Origin: Ilyomonas sp965199845
GTDB taxonomy: Bacteria > Bacteroidota > Bacteroidia > Chitinophagales > Chitinophagaceae
Assembly (NCBI GenBank): GCA_965199845.1
Contig: CBDATZ010000054.1
Coordinates: forward strand, 806,001 to 870,000
Length of the DNA stretch: 64,000 nucleotides
Reading direction: 5' to 3'
This document shows positions 35,954 through 46,188 of the stretch, piece by piece. Positions within the stretch are counted from its first letter, which is position 1. Each line of letters begins with the position of its first letter. A program made the position numbers and the translations under genes. Under the pieces are notes generated by a model. It searched no databases. It saw only the letters and a program-made list of their open reading frames with translations, and was not told the origin of the DNA.

Positions 35954-38900
35954 ATGCCAATGAAATTTTTTTTTCTAAAAAAGGTTATGCTTTTAATACC
36001 AAAGCAAGCCTTGTTTTTTCTCTTCAGTTGCTTTTACATCAGTGCGTTTGCTCAATCATCAATACAGGTAACCGGCGTTGTGGTAGATGAAAAAAATGTT
36101 CCGCTATCAGGTGCCAGCATACAAGTAAAAAATACCAACACAGGCGTAACAGCTGATAGCTCCGGTAAGTTTTCTATTAAGGTACAAAACAGAAATGCTA
36201 CACTGATTATTACAAGTGTAGGATATAAAACAAGAGAAACCAGCATCCCGCAAAGTGGTGAGATTACAGTGCAGTTATTCAATGATAACAGCACATTAAA
36301 TGATGTTGTCGTAATTGGATACGGCACGCAAAAAAGAACATCAGTAACGGCGGCTGTGGCAAGCCTAAAAGGTGATGAAGTAACCAAGGTGCCGGTTGCC
36401 AACTTAAGCAATGCACTTGGTGGACGTGTATCGGGTGTTATTTTTAAACAAGATGGTGGTGAACCAGGTAATGATGGTGCAAATATCCTGATACGTGGCT
36501 TTAGCACAACGGGCAATACAGCGCCTTTAGTTATTGTAGATGGTGTGCCCAGAAGTTTTCAGCAACTAGACCCAAACAGTGTAGCCAGTTTTACAATACT
36601 TAAAGATGCTGCTGCTGTAGCACCTTATGGTGTGGCAGGTGCCAACGGTGTGATACTGGTAACTACAAAACGCGGAACAAGCGGCAAACCGCAACTCACA
36701 TATAACGGCTACTATGGCTGGCAAAATCCTACACAGCTACCGAATATGGTGAACGCGTATGAGTATGCGGTAATGCGCAATGCAGCGGCGGCAAACGAAA
36801 ACGCTGGCGCTGTGTATGGCGATTATGCGTTACAAAAATTTAAGGATGGGTCCAACCCGGACTTATATCCTGTTAATGATCCCCTGCATACGATTATCAA
36901 TAAAAATGTCCCGATGATGTCGCACAACCTGGCGGTTTCGGGTGGCAGCGATAAAATAAAATACTTTGGTGCATTTGGTTATTTAACGCAAGATGGATTA
37001 TGGGGACCCACCAATTACAAACGCTTTAACCTGACTTCTAATGTTGATATCCAGGTAACCAATTCAACCAAGTTTAGTATCGGGCTTAATGGAAGAGCAG
37101 AAGATAGAAATTACCCTGGTGTTTCGGCAAGCAATATCTTTTACCAATTGTATCGTACGCCGCCTGTAGCACCGATATTATTCAGTAATGGTCAGGGAGG
37201 TTCTTATATTGGCCGTACAGCGTACGGTAATGTGTACAACAGCGGTTACGCACACGATACAAGGCAGATCGTTTTAACTCAATTAAGTCTTGAACAAAGG
37301 CTACCTATTAAAGGCTTGAGTGCAAAAGCGGTATTCAGTTACGATTTAAATGATCCCGACGGACAAACAACAAAAACATGGCTGACACCAATCCCTTACT
37401 ATGCCGTTACCGACACGACCACCAGTCCTTATACAATTGCACAAATCGGATCTGACGGACCTCAGAAACCATCTTACGAAGTGTACAACAGTCAGGTGCA
37501 GGCTTTCACTTTACAAGGGTATTTAAATTACAACAACACATTTGGCAAAAGCAATATAGGCGGGCTTTTGGTATTGGAATCACGCGACATCAAGTATTCA
37601 AACTTTGGTGCCAAGCGCGTGAATTATAACGTGAATATCCCGGAACTTAACAATGGCAGTTCCAGTGCTAACGACATTTCAAATTATGGTTCATCCAGCG
37701 AATACAAACAGCGTGGAATGATCTTCAGAGTCACCTATGCTTACGATGGTAAATACTTGTTTGAAGCATCCGGTCGCTATGATGGAAACTATGTATTTGC
37801 TCCCGGCAAACGTTACCAGTTGTTCCCGGCTGTGTCTGCCGGCTGGCGCATTTCGCAGGAAAAATTTATGAGAAATATTTCATGGATTGACAACCTGAAA
37901 ATCCGTGGCTCTTATGGCGAAAGCGGAGCCTTACCTTATATTGACGGAGCGCTGGCACCGTTTCAATATTTGAGCGCGTATGCTTTGTTGGGCAATAGCG
38001 GCATCTTCAACGGAACCAGCACGCAAGGTCTGCGGGAAACATCTCCTGCCAACACAAACATAACCTGGGAAAAAGCTAAGAAAGCAAACGTTGGCGTTGA
38101 GTTTTCCATCCTGAAAGGCTTGTTTAGTATTGAAGCCGATTATTTTACTGAAAAGAGAAATGATATCCTCATTGCCAATCAAAACTCGGTACCTGCCGAG
38201 TATGGTATTGGGTTGCCACAAACTAACTCAGCAGCTGTTACTAACCATGGCATTGATATGACGATTGGAACCAACTTCAATATCACGAAAGATCTTCGCG
38301 TTGGCATAACCGGAAACTTAACCTATGCGAAAAATAAATACGTGCAGATATATGAACTGGCAGCCACGTACGACAATCCAAACCGAAGAGTAACAGGTCG
38401 CCCGATCAACACTTATTTTGGCTATCATGCCTTGGGCTTATTTCAGCAAAGCGATGATAAAAATGGTGATGGTGTGATTGATAATACCGAATACTCTGTT
38501 ACACAATTCGGCACGCTGCATCCCGGCGATATTAAGTATGCCGACTTGAGCGGACCTGGTGGCAAACCCGACGGAATCATCGATGCTAACGACCAGACAG
38601 CAATTGGCAATACACCAACGCCACAGTTAATTTTTGGCTTCGCGCCAAGCATTTCTTATAAAGGAATTGATTTGAATGTTCTCTTTCAGGGTGCCGGGCT
38701 GGGCAGCTTTTATTTAGACCAGCAAGCGGCTTGGCCATTCTATAATAGCGGCTCTGCATTAGCAGCTTCACTTGATTACTGGACGCCACAAAATACAGAT
38801 GCCAAGTATCCACTTGTATTATCAGTGCCAAGTCAAAATACACAACAGGTTTCAGACTGGTGGCTGAGAAAAAGCAATTACCTGCGTTTGAAAACTGTAG

Positions 38901-39094
38901 AGATTGGCTATGCTCTGCCAGCCACAATTGTATCTAAAATAGGTCTGCAAGTGGTACGCGTTTATGCATCCGGTCAAAACCTTGTAACCTGGACGAAAGA
39001 GATGAAAGATTTCGACCCGGAAGCCAGCCAGCAACAAGGGCAGTTTTATCCGCAACAGAAAGTGGTTACAGTAGGTCTGAATGTTACTTTTTAA
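35954..39094 (+). CDS. SusC/RagA family TonB-dependent outer membrane transporter
   Basis: The start at ATG 35954 (MPMKFFFLKK) is chosen; the codons from 35915 begin with TTG. About 1,046 residues. Signal peptide ending FYISAFAQ; a carboxypeptidase-regulatory-like domain (VTGVVVDEKNVPLSGASIQV; ITSVGYKTRE); the DVVVIGYGTQKR signature; the plug (LGGRVSGVIFKQDGGEPG; VIVDGVPR); and a 22-strand barrel ending in aromatic VTVGLNVTF. It imports a glycan bound by the SusD partner, powered by TonB. Followed 10 bases later by susD. Confidence 0.95.
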   Translation: MPMKFFFLKKVMLLIPKQALFFLFSCFYISAFAQSSIQVTGVVVDEKNVPLSGASIQVKNTNTGVTADSSGKFSIKVQNRNATLIITSVGYKTRETSIPQSGEITVQLFNDNSTLNDVVVIGYGTQKRTSVTAAVASLKGDEVTKVPVANLSNALGGRVSGVIFKQDGGEPGNDGANILIRGFSTTGNTAPLVIVDGVPRSFQQLDPNSVASFTILKDAAAVAPYGVAGANGVILVTTKRGTSGKPQLTYNGYYGWQNPTQLPNMVNAYEYAVMRNAAAANENAGAVYGDYALQKFKDGSNPDLYPVNDPLHTIINKNVPMMSHNLAVSGGSDKIKYFGAFGYLTQDGLWGPTNYKRFNLTSNVDIQVTNSTKFSIGLNGRAEDRNYPGVSASNIFYQLYRTPPVAPILFSNGQGGSYIGRTAYGNVYNSGYAHDTRQIVLTQLSLEQRLPIKGLSAKAVFSYDLNDPDGQTTKTWLTPIPYYAVTDTTTSPYTIAQIGSDGPQKPSYEVYNSQVQAFTLQGYLNYNNTFGKSNIGGLLVLESRDIKYSNFGAKRVNYNVNIPELNNGSSSANDISNYGSSSEYKQRGMIFRVTYAYDGKYLFEASGRYDGNYVFAPGKRYQLFPAVSAGWRISQEKFMRNISWIDNLKIRGSYGESGALPYIDGALAPFQYLSAYALLGNSGIFNGTSTQGLRETSPANTNITWEKAKKANVGVEFSILKGLFSIEADYFTEKRNDILIANQNSVPAEYGIGLPQTNSAAVTNHGIDMTIGTNFNITKDLRVGITGNLTYAKNKYVQIYELAATYDNPNRRVTGRPINTYFGYHALGLFQQSDDKNGDGVIDNTEYSVTQFGTLHPGDIKYADLSGPGGKPDGIIDANDQTAIGNTPTPQLIFGFAPSISYKGIDLNVLFQGAGLGSFYLDQQAAWPFYNSGSALAASLDYWTPQNTDAKYPLVLSVPSQNTQQVSDWWLRKSNYLRLKTVEIGYALPATIVSKIGLQVVRVYASGQNLVTWTKEMKDFDPEASQQQGQFYPQQKVVTVGLNVTF

Positions 39095-39104
39095 AACCAA
39101 ATGA

Positions 39105-40784
39105 ATGTTTGTCATGTTTCGTAAAATTTTTAAACAACCGGTATATTTTATTGCGATAGCTATCATTAGCATCGCGCAATCGTGCAACGATAAAGATTTG
39201 GATGTTCAGCCAAGAGATCGCTTAACCGACGCTAATGTGTGGACAGATCCCGGTGCTGCTGACCTTTTTCTGAATGATATTTATACGGCTCTGCCGGATG
39301 GCAACAACTGGTATGACCCGATTGAAAACTGGTCTGATAATTCGATCTGCGGATTTGCTTGGCCAACATCCAGAGGGTTAATTCAGCAAAGTCTTCAATC
39401 ACCATCAAACGCAAATATTTCGGGTGATATCGGCGGGCCTTACGACTGGACGACCTTATATACAGATGTTAGAAAATGCAACGTCTTTATAAAAAATGCA
39501 ACCGCCTCATCAGCACTGACAGATGATTATAAAAAAGAAAAAATAGCGGAAGTCAGAGTATTGAGAGCTTACTTCTATCAGAACTTATTTATGCTGTTTG
39601 GCGGTGTGCCGATTATCACAGAAGTGCTGAATATAGATGTGCAGGGCGACAGTGTTTTCAAACCCAGGAGCACATACGATGCAACGCTTCAGTTCATTAC
39701 ATCGGAATGCAGTGCAGCTTACAGCGATTTACCTGATATGCCTTCTTCGGGCAAAGTAGGCAAAGGCGCAGCGATGGTTATAAAAGGCTGGTGTGAATTG
39801 TATGCAGGTAAATATGCTGATGCGGCTGCCAGCAATAAAAAGATAATGGACGAATTACCTTATGAGTTGGATGGCAATTATGCAAGTATGTTTTTATCCA
39901 GAGGTAATTCTAGTAAGGAATCTATTATGTACAGGGAATACAATCCACCAGGACAAGGCAAAGGCGCTTTTCTGGATGGTACTATCGGGCCCACATTTAC
40001 AAAAAACGGTGCTGAAACAAGTTGGGGAGGCGTAAACCCTACACAGGAACTTGTGGATGATTATGCGATGGATAATGGCAAAGTCATCAGCGATCCAACA
40101 TCAGGCTATAATCCGCAAAAGCCTTATGAGAATAGAGAGCAACGGTTCTATGAATCTATTGTTTATGATGGCTCTTATTTTTATAACGACAGTATTTTTA
40201 CAAGAAAAGGTATTGGCAGCAAAAACGAAATTGACCAAACCGACCGGGATGATGCCAGCCAAACCGGTTATTATATGCGTAAACGTCTTGATGATAAAAC
40301 CCTTGTGTTAGGAGCTGCCAACTGGGGTGGCTATACAAGCTATCAGAACTATATTATCTATCGGTATGCAGATGTGCTGCTGAACTATGCAGAAGCACAG
40401 AATGAAGCAGCAGGTCCTGATGCAACGGTATATATGGCAGTGGATAAAATCAGGAGCCGTTCAGCCCTGCCTGATTTACCTGCCGGGCTAAGCCAAGACG
40501 AGATGCGCACTGCCATTCGCCGCGAAAGGCGTATCGAATTTGCATTTGAAGACAAGAGGTTCTGGGATCTTTTGCGGTGGCGCATTGCCGATGTAAATCT
40601 TAATCATCCACTGCATGGTATTTCCATCACTACAGGTGCCAACGGTGTGTTGCAGTATGCACCGGTTGAAGCCAAAGGAGGAGACAGGAAATTTGATGCT
40701 GGTAAAAATTATCTGTTCCCGATACCACAAGCTGTGATTGACAAAAACCCGCAATTGAAAGGAGCACAAAATCCTGGGTATTAA
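39105..40784 (+). CDS. SusD/RagB family glycan-binding lipoprotein
   Basis: A 559-residue outer-membrane lipoprotein. The signal peptide ends in the lipobox IISIAQSC. SusD features include the TPR-like helices (AEVRVLRAYFYQNLFMLFGG), YNPPGQGKGAF in the loop region, and the C-terminal ALPDLPAGLSQDEMRTAIRR, ERRIEFAFEDKRFWDLLRW and YLFPIPQAVIDKNPQL. It binds glycan over the SusC barrel as a lid. A hairpin terminator follows the gene. Confidence 0.95.
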   Translation: MFVMFRKIFKQPVYFIAIAIISIAQSCNDKDLDVQPRDRLTDANVWTDPGAADLFLNDIYTALPDGNNWYDPIENWSDNSICGFAWPTSRGLIQQSLQSPSNANISGDIGGPYDWTTLYTDVRKCNVFIKNATASSALTDDYKKEKIAEVRVLRAYFYQNLFMLFGGVPIITEVLNIDVQGDSVFKPRSTYDATLQFITSECSAAYSDLPDMPSSGKVGKGAAMVIKGWCELYAGKYADAAASNKKIMDELPYELDGNYASMFLSRGNSSKESIMYREYNPPGQGKGAFLDGTIGPTFTKNGAETSWGGVNPTQELVDDYAMDNGKVISDPTSGYNPQKPYENREQRFYESIVYDGSYFYNDSIFTRKGIGSKNEIDQTDRDDASQTGYYMRKRLDDKTLVLGAANWGGYTSYQNYIIYRYADVLLNYAEAQNEAAGPDATVYMAVDKIRSRSALPDLPAGLSQDEMRTAIRRERRIEFAFEDKRFWDLLRWRIADVNLNHPLHGISITTGANGVLQYAPVEAKGGDRKFDAGKNYLFPIPQAVIDKNPQLKGAQNPGY

Positions 40785-40811
40785 TTTTTTGCTTTGTTCT
40801 TTTTGTGATAT

Positions 40812-40848
40812 AGAAATTCTTTGCGTAAAAGCAAGGAATTTCTTTTTT
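40812..40848 (+). terminator. hairpin terminator/attenuator after susD
   Basis: A 13-base arm AGAAATTCTTTGC pairs with GCAAGGAATTTCT (one mismatch) around GTAAAA and is followed by six T. It lies between susD and the FG-GAP gene and probably lowers transcription into the latter. Confidence 0.75.
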
Positions 40849-40861
40849 AAATTGATAGGTA

Positions 40862-43800
40862 ATGAATAGCAGGCGCAGAGATATAGTCCATTGTTTTGAA
40901 TGGCTCATACTAATTGTCATTGCAATGACTAATGTTACATGCCAAAGCAATCATGAGAAAGAAAGCAAAACACAGCCGCTCTTCTCGCTGCTTCCGCCAT
41001 CTCAAACAAACGTTCATTTTTCAAACACACTTACCGAAGGTTTGAATACAAATGTTCTGATGTATGAATATTTTTATAACGGTGGTGGTGTGGCTACGGG
41101 TGATGTAAACGGCGATGGATTGCAAGACATTTATTTTAGCGCCAACATGACCGACAATGCCTTGTACCTCAATAGAGGCAACATGCAATTTAATGAAGTG
41201 GCAGAAACAGCAGGTGTATTAGGACGACCGGGTCCGTGGAAAACCGGTGTAACAATGGCTGATGTAAACGGCGATAATAAACTGGATATTTTTCTTTGTT
41301 ATTCAGGAAAAATAAATGGTCAAAAACGAATCCCTCAACTCTTCATCAACGAAGGAAATGACGGCAATGGCGTTCCGCATTTTAAAGATGAAACCGCTCA
41401 ATACGGACTAAACGATTCGATGTTTTGCAATCAGGCTTATTTCTTTGATTATGACAGGGACGGCGATTTAGATGTGTTGTTCATCAACCACAATCCAACA
41501 CGGTTTACCAATCTTACAGATGCAACGATACATGAACTCATTAACCAACACGATAACGAAAGAGGAACCCGGTTATTTAGAAATGACAACAACCATTTTA
41601 CAGATGTAACGAAGAGTTCTGGCATTGTAAACAGCGTTTTGAGTTACAACCTTTCTGCCGGCATTGCCGATGTAAACAATGATGGTTGGCCGGATATTTA
41701 TATTTCCAACGATTACATCGTGCCTGATTACCTCTACATCAACAATGGTAATGGTACGTTTACAGATAAGTTGAACGGTGCCATTGCACATACATCCCAG
41801 TTTTCCATGGGCAATAATATTTCAGACATTAACAACGATTGCCTTCCAGATATCCTTACACTCGATATGTTGCCGGAGGATAATCACCGCCAGAAAATGT
41901 TGTTTGCGCCTGATAATTATGCCGTGTCTGACATGACTGTACGGGCTGGTTTCCATAACCAGTATATGCGCAATATGCTGCAGCTGAATAATGGTAATGG
42001 AACTTTCAGCGAGATAGGTCAGCTTGCTGGTATATCAAACACAGACTGGAGCTGGTCGCCACTATTTGCCGATTATGATAATGATGGATGGAAAGATCTT
42101 TTTGTAACAAATGGCTATTTGCGGGATTATACAAACATGGACTTTCTTATGTACATGGGTAACCAGTTGCAAAGTTCAACAAATGGTGTACATAGAGAGC
42201 AGTTGCTGGATATCGTACAACACATGCCATCATCAGATGTAAAGAGTTACCTGTTTAAAAATGATCAGAATCTTTCGTTCAGCAATATGAATACCAGCTG
42301 GGGAATTGATAGCTTTTCAAACAGCAATGGCGCTGCTTATGTTGACCTTGATAATGATGGTGATCTGGATTTAGTAGTGAACAACATTAATAAACCTGCC
42401 TTCATTTATCGCAATGAATCAAACACGAAGAAAAATCATTTTTTAGAGATTCAACTAAAAGGAAAAGGAAGTAATACGCAAGGCTTAGGTGCCAAAGTGT
42501 ATCTCTTTAACAAGGGGAAACAACAGTATGAAGAACAAATGCCGGCAAAAGGATTTCAGTCTTCCGTATCGCCTGTAATGCACTTTGGGCTTGGCATTGA
42601 CAGCCTTATTGATTCTTTACAAATAATCTGGCTTAGCGGAAAAATGCAGGTTGTAAAAAATCTAAAGGCAAATCAAATGATTGCTTTAAAAGAAGAAGAT
42701 GCCATTTTGCTTTATCAGAAATCACTTCCTTTAACTCCATTATTCGAAGAAGTAAAATCGCCCATTCCGTTTGAAGACAGTATTAAAAGCACGAATGATT
42801 TTAACAGGCAGCCTCTGCTGATAAATCCTCTCTCTTATACCGGACCTTGCCTTGTAAAAGGGGATGTGAATGGAGATAACTTAGAAGATATTTATATAGG
42901 CGGTGGCAATGGAAAAGCAGGACAACTATACCTTCAACAACAAAATGGTTCCTTTATTCAAAAACACGAATCAGCATTTGACATTGACAAGGAAAGCAAA
43001 GACGCTGATGGATTATTTTTCGATGCAAACGGAGATGGTTTTAATGATCTTTATGTTGTGAGTGGCGGATATGATAACTACCAGCCCGATGATCCTTTAT
43101 TGCAGGACAGGCTTTATCTCAGCGATGGCAAAGGCAATTTTACGAAAGATGATAAAGCGTTGCCAGTAATGCATGTTAGTAAAAGCTGTGTGCGTGTAGC
43201 TGATATTAATGGCGATCACTTTCCTGATTTATTTGTTGGCGGAAGAGTCATCCCGGGACAGTATCCTGCTTCGCCGCAAAGCTTTTTACTTATTAACGAT
43301 GGCAAAGGACATTTTACAGATGCTACGGCATCTATCGCTTCTTCCCTTCAGCATATTGGTATGGTAACGGATGCTGCGTGGCTTGATTTGAATGGCGATA
43401 ATAAACAGGATTTGATAATTGTAGGCGAATGGATGCCTATCACTGTTTTCATAAATGTCAATGGAAAACTTCAAAATAAAACCAGCGATTATTTTGATAA
43501 AACATACAGCGGCTGGTGGAACAAATTATCAGTAGCAGATTTTAATAAAGATGGAAAACAGGATTTGTTCATCGGCAATCTCGGCTTGAATACACAATGT
43601 AAAGTGAGCGACAAAGAACCTGCTGATTTATACTTTAAAGATTTTGATGCGAATGGCACTATTGAACCCATTCTTTGTTATTATGTTCAGGGCAAAAGTT
43701 ATCCTTTTTTATCCAGAGATGAAGTTGTCGGGCAGATAAACGGAATGTCGAAAAAATTCAGTCGTTACCAGGATTATGCAGATGCTACATTGCAAACTGT

Positions 43801-44215
43801 TTTTTCGGCCGACCAGTTAAAAGGAGCAAATCATCTTACGGCAAATACCCTGGCAACTTCTTTATTTGAAAGAGGCAGTAACGGAAAGTTTCATTTACAA
43901 AATTTGCCGGTGCAGGTGCAGTTTTCGCCTGTGTTTACCATTACATCATTTGATTATGATAATGATGGAAATGAAGATGTGCTGTTGTGCGGTAATATCA
44001 CCCACGCCCGGTTACGCTTTGGCAATTATGACGCAAATAATGGTATACTGTTGAAAGGTGATGGAAAGGGACATTTTGCTTACATTGACCAGCCTCTTTC
44101 AGGTTTCAATTTGAGAGGTGATATTCGGTCTGCACTTAAAATGAATAACATATTGGTTTTTGGAATGGAAAGCGGTATAAAAGCATTTCACAATAGCAGC
44201 AAAAAAAAGAAATAA
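40862..44215 (+). CDS. FG-GAP/VCBS repeat lipoprotein with ASPIC/UnbV domain (CRTAC1-like)
   Basis: An 1,117-residue protein. The N-terminal signal ends in the lipobox-like MTNVTC (Cys about 28). Many FG-GAP calcium-binding repeats are seen, such as GDVNGDGLQDIYFSANM, FDYDRDGDLDVLFINHN, VDLDNDGDLDLVVNN and GDVNGDNLEDIYIGG. An ASPIC/UnbV domain (GLGAKVYLFNKGKQQYEEQM; SVSPVMHFGLGIDSLIDSL) lies between two beta-propellers. Such proteins are frequent third members of SusC/SusD loci, presumably as surface adhesins or glycan-binding lipoproteins. The exact ligand is unknown. Confidence 0.9.
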   Translation: MNSRRRDIVHCFEWLILIVIAMTNVTCQSNHEKESKTQPLFSLLPPSQTNVHFSNTLTEGLNTNVLMYEYFYNGGGVATGDVNGDGLQDIYFSANMTDNALYLNRGNMQFNEVAETAGVLGRPGPWKTGVTMADVNGDNKLDIFLCYSGKINGQKRIPQLFINEGNDGNGVPHFKDETAQYGLNDSMFCNQAYFFDYDRDGDLDVLFINHNPTRFTNLTDATIHELINQHDNERGTRLFRNDNNHFTDVTKSSGIVNSVLSYNLSAGIADVNNDGWPDIYISNDYIVPDYLYINNGNGTFTDKLNGAIAHTSQFSMGNNISDINNDCLPDILTLDMLPEDNHRQKMLFAPDNYAVSDMTVRAGFHNQYMRNMLQLNNGNGTFSEIGQLAGISNTDWSWSPLFADYDNDGWKDLFVTNGYLRDYTNMDFLMYMGNQLQSSTNGVHREQLLDIVQHMPSSDVKSYLFKNDQNLSFSNMNTSWGIDSFSNSNGAAYVDLDNDGDLDLVVNNINKPAFIYRNESNTKKNHFLEIQLKGKGSNTQGLGAKVYLFNKGKQQYEEQMPAKGFQSSVSPVMHFGLGIDSLIDSLQIIWLSGKMQVVKNLKANQMIALKEEDAILLYQKSLPLTPLFEEVKSPIPFEDSIKSTNDFNRQPLLINPLSYTGPCLVKGDVNGDNLEDIYIGGGNGKAGQLYLQQQNGSFIQKHESAFDIDKESKDADGLFFDANGDGFNDLYVVSGGYDNYQPDDPLLQDRLYLSDGKGNFTKDDKALPVMHVSKSCVRVADINGDHFPDLFVGGRVIPGQYPASPQSFLLINDGKGHFTDATASIASSLQHIGMVTDAAWLDLNGDNKQDLIIVGEWMPITVFINVNGKLQNKTSDYFDKTYSGWWNKLSVADFNKDGKQDLFIGNLGLNTQCKVSDKEPADLYFKDFDANGTIEPILCYYVQGKSYPFLSRDEVVGQINGMSKKFSRYQDYADATLQTVFSADQLKGANHLTANTLATSLFERGSNGKFHLQNLPVQVQFSPVFTITSFDYDNDGNEDVLLCGNITHARLRFGNYDANNGILLKGDGKGHFAYIDQPLSGFNLRGDIRSALKMNNILVFGMESGIKAFHNSSKKKK

Positions 44216-44803
44216 ATTTAGCTAGCTCTTATCCGTTGTTATGAGTAAATAGAAGAAAAACTCCGTACATTTTTTAATAACTCATGGTCGGTAATTCACT
44301 GAAATGTTATGATTTTAAAAATATTATTTCTTCTGTATTTTTTCAATGCTTAACTCTAACTGGTTAATCTCTATCGCCTATCTACAAAATCTGGTAGTGG
44401 GTCGGTTTTAAAATGAAATATGAAATACAGGTTATGCTACTATGGTCAGCCGCTTTTCTCATCGCTTGTTGTCATTCTTGCATGTCGAAGCATCAAGAAT
44501 GCTTCCACCAGGGTTCCAGGCAATGCTAGGACTTTTACAGCAGTGCTTTAGATTAAAAGATAATAGAATAGAACTCATACTGTCTGATAGAAAGACATGA
44601 ATTCGAACCGCGGACCCTCTGCTTGTAAGGCATGGTTTTTATTTCTTCTTTTTTTGTCTTTAATTGCTTTTGTTTTCTTGTTCGTTAATAATCAGTTATT
44701 TATAAATTATTTTCTTGTCGTTTGTTTACTTGCTTTATCCTTTTTTTATTAGGTTTATGGTCGTATTTGTGGTCGTAATTAGGGAAACTTAAATTAAGAT
44801 TAT
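44216..44803. other. intergenic region upstream of the first recombinase
   Basis: It holds a small inverted repeat CATTCTTG / CAAGAATG (44473-44501) and the tRNA-Val-like fragment at 44600-44635. No protein gene is recognised. The low-GC stretch 44640-44800 is the recombinase promoter region. Confidence 0.45.
44600..44635 (-). other. tRNA-Val(TAC)-like fragment, candidate attachment site
   Basis: On the minus strand GCCTTACAAGCAGAGGGTCC then GCGGTTCGAAT matches the anticodon arm (anticodon TAC), variable loop and start of the T arm of Bacteroidota tRNA-Val. Acceptor and D arms are missing and the T stem does not close, so this is not a gene. Such tRNA pieces next to an integrase gene are typical of recombination sites. 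Confidence 0.55.
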
Positions 44804-46063
44804 ATGCAGTATGTACCAGCATTTGTGAGTTTTTGTTTGGAAGGATCAAAGCCAAACCGTGAAGGTAAATGCCTAATTAAGATGACTGTTTATCAAAAGC
44901 CAAACAAGAAACGATATGGAACAAATTTTCACGTAACAAAAGATGAATGGCAAAAACTTAATTCCGCAAAACTTAGAAATGAAGAATTGAAGGAATTACA
45001 AAAGAAGTTAGCCATATTGAAAAAGAATGCAGAAGAGATAATCGAAAAAATAGTACCCTTTTCATTTGTAATCTTCGAAGAAAAGTTTTTTGATCAGCCT
45101 GCAAAAAGCTTTGAATTTGGCGCTGATGCATTACAAATTTCACTACTCAGCAATTTACTTGCAGATTGGTTTAAAAGCATCATTGCTGTCTTTGAAAAAA
45201 ATCAACAGGTTGGTACAGCAAGTATTTACAAAACAACAATGAATTCAATAAGTAAATTTAAAAAGAATCTTGTGTTACATGACATTACTCCTCATTTCTT
45301 AATGTCGTATGAAGCCTATCTCAAAAGTGAAGATAAAAGTCTTACAACGATTTCTATTTATATGAGAAATCTTCGAGCAATCATAAACGATGCGATTGAC
45401 GCCAAAATTTTGTCTAAGGATAATTATCCTTTTGCCAGGTATGAAATTCCATCTGGCAATAATGTCAAAAAAGCTTTAAAAAATAGCGACATGGAGAAGT
45501 TACTTACTTTTAATCCCCAAGACATCAACCAGCGAAAAGCTTTAGATTTCTGGCTACTTTCTTACTTGTGTAATGGTATGAACTTCGTTGATATTATACT
45601 ATTGAAACCAAGTAATATTACGGGGCGATTTCTAAGCTTTTACAGGCAAAAAACAATTAGAACGAAAAAGAAAGATTTAAGACCAATCAAGGTAGGTCTG
45701 AATCAAAGAGCTATTGATATCATTAATAGGTGGAGAAATACCGATTCAAACAACCCTTATTTGTTTCCTATACTTGAAGCAGGATTATCAGCTAAAACAA
45801 TTAAGAACCGCTGCCACAGATTTGTAAAATGGGTAAATAAACTGATGTATGAAATTGGGGAAGAGTTGGGAATCGAAGTAAAAACAAGCACTTATGCTGC
45901 CCGTCATACTTTTTCGACTGTGTTAAAACGTAAAGGTGTGCCAATATCTTATATAAAAGATGCCTTGGGTCATAGTAGTGTGGCAACAACAGAAATTTAT
46001 TTGGATAGTTTTGAAGATGACACCACACTAGCGTATGCAGATGCATTAACTAGTTTTCATTAA
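44804..46063 (+). CDS. tyrosine recombinase (Bacteroidota integrase type)
   Basis: A 419-residue site-specific recombinase. An arm-type DNA-binding domain is at residues 1-90, the SAM-like core-binding domain at 120-220, and the catalytic domain at 225-415. Catalytic residues are in TYAARHTFSTVLKRKG (His/Arg region), LGHSSVATTEIYLDSF (His and nucleophile Tyr), and NGMNFVDIILLK, where the first Arg is replaced by Asn as in many Bacteroidota integrases. Full length, so probably functional. A tRNA 3' fragment lies 28 bases downstream. Confidence 0.92.
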   Translation: MQYVPAFVSFCLEGSKPNREGKCLIKMTVYQKPNKKRYGTNFHVTKDEWQKLNSAKLRNEELKELQKKLAILKKNAEEIIEKIVPFSFVIFEEKFFDQPAKSFEFGADALQISLLSNLLADWFKSIIAVFEKNQQVGTASIYKTTMNSISKFKKNLVLHDITPHFLMSYEAYLKSEDKSLTTISIYMRNLRAIINDAIDAKILSKDNYPFARYEIPSGNNVKKALKNSDMEKLLTFNPQDINQRKALDFWLLSYLCNGMNFVDIILLKPSNITGRFLSFYRQKTIRTKKKDLRPIKVGLNQRAIDIINRWRNTDSNNPYLFPILEAGLSAKTIKNRCHRFVKWVNKLMYEIGEELGIEVKTSTYAARHTFSTVLKRKGVPISYIKDALGHSSVATTEIYLDSFEDDTTLAYADALTSFH

Positions 46064-46091
46064 TAGTTAAATATAAAGGATGAAAAAAAGA

Positions 46092-46154
46092 TGTACTGGT
46101 TAGAGTACGTGACTCATAATTAGGGGGTCCCTGGTTCAAGCCCAGGTGGGCCCA
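46092..46154 (+). other. 3' fragment of a tRNA with CAT anticodon, candidate attachment site
   Basis: The sequence reads from the D arm (CTGGTTAGAG), through an anticodon loop CTCATAA, to a perfect T arm (CCTGGTTCAAGCCCAGG) and acceptor strand TGGGCCCAC. The 5' acceptor strand (GGGCCCA) is absent upstream and the anticodon stem is imperfect. It resembles tRNA-Ile2 or tRNA-Met. Probably an attachment-site remnant left by an integrative element. Confidence 0.6.
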
Positions 46155-46188
46155 CTCACTGAGTGGTAAATCACTTCAATCTCTTCTG

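Noticed and set aside
36052..36516. 154-codon minus-strand frame inside susC
   Set aside because: susC is clearly coding on the plus strand; the antisense frame has no family signature.
46092..46154. A complete tRNA gene with CAT anticodon
   Set aside because: The 5' acceptor strand is missing and the anticodon stem has mismatches, so only a 3' fragment is present.
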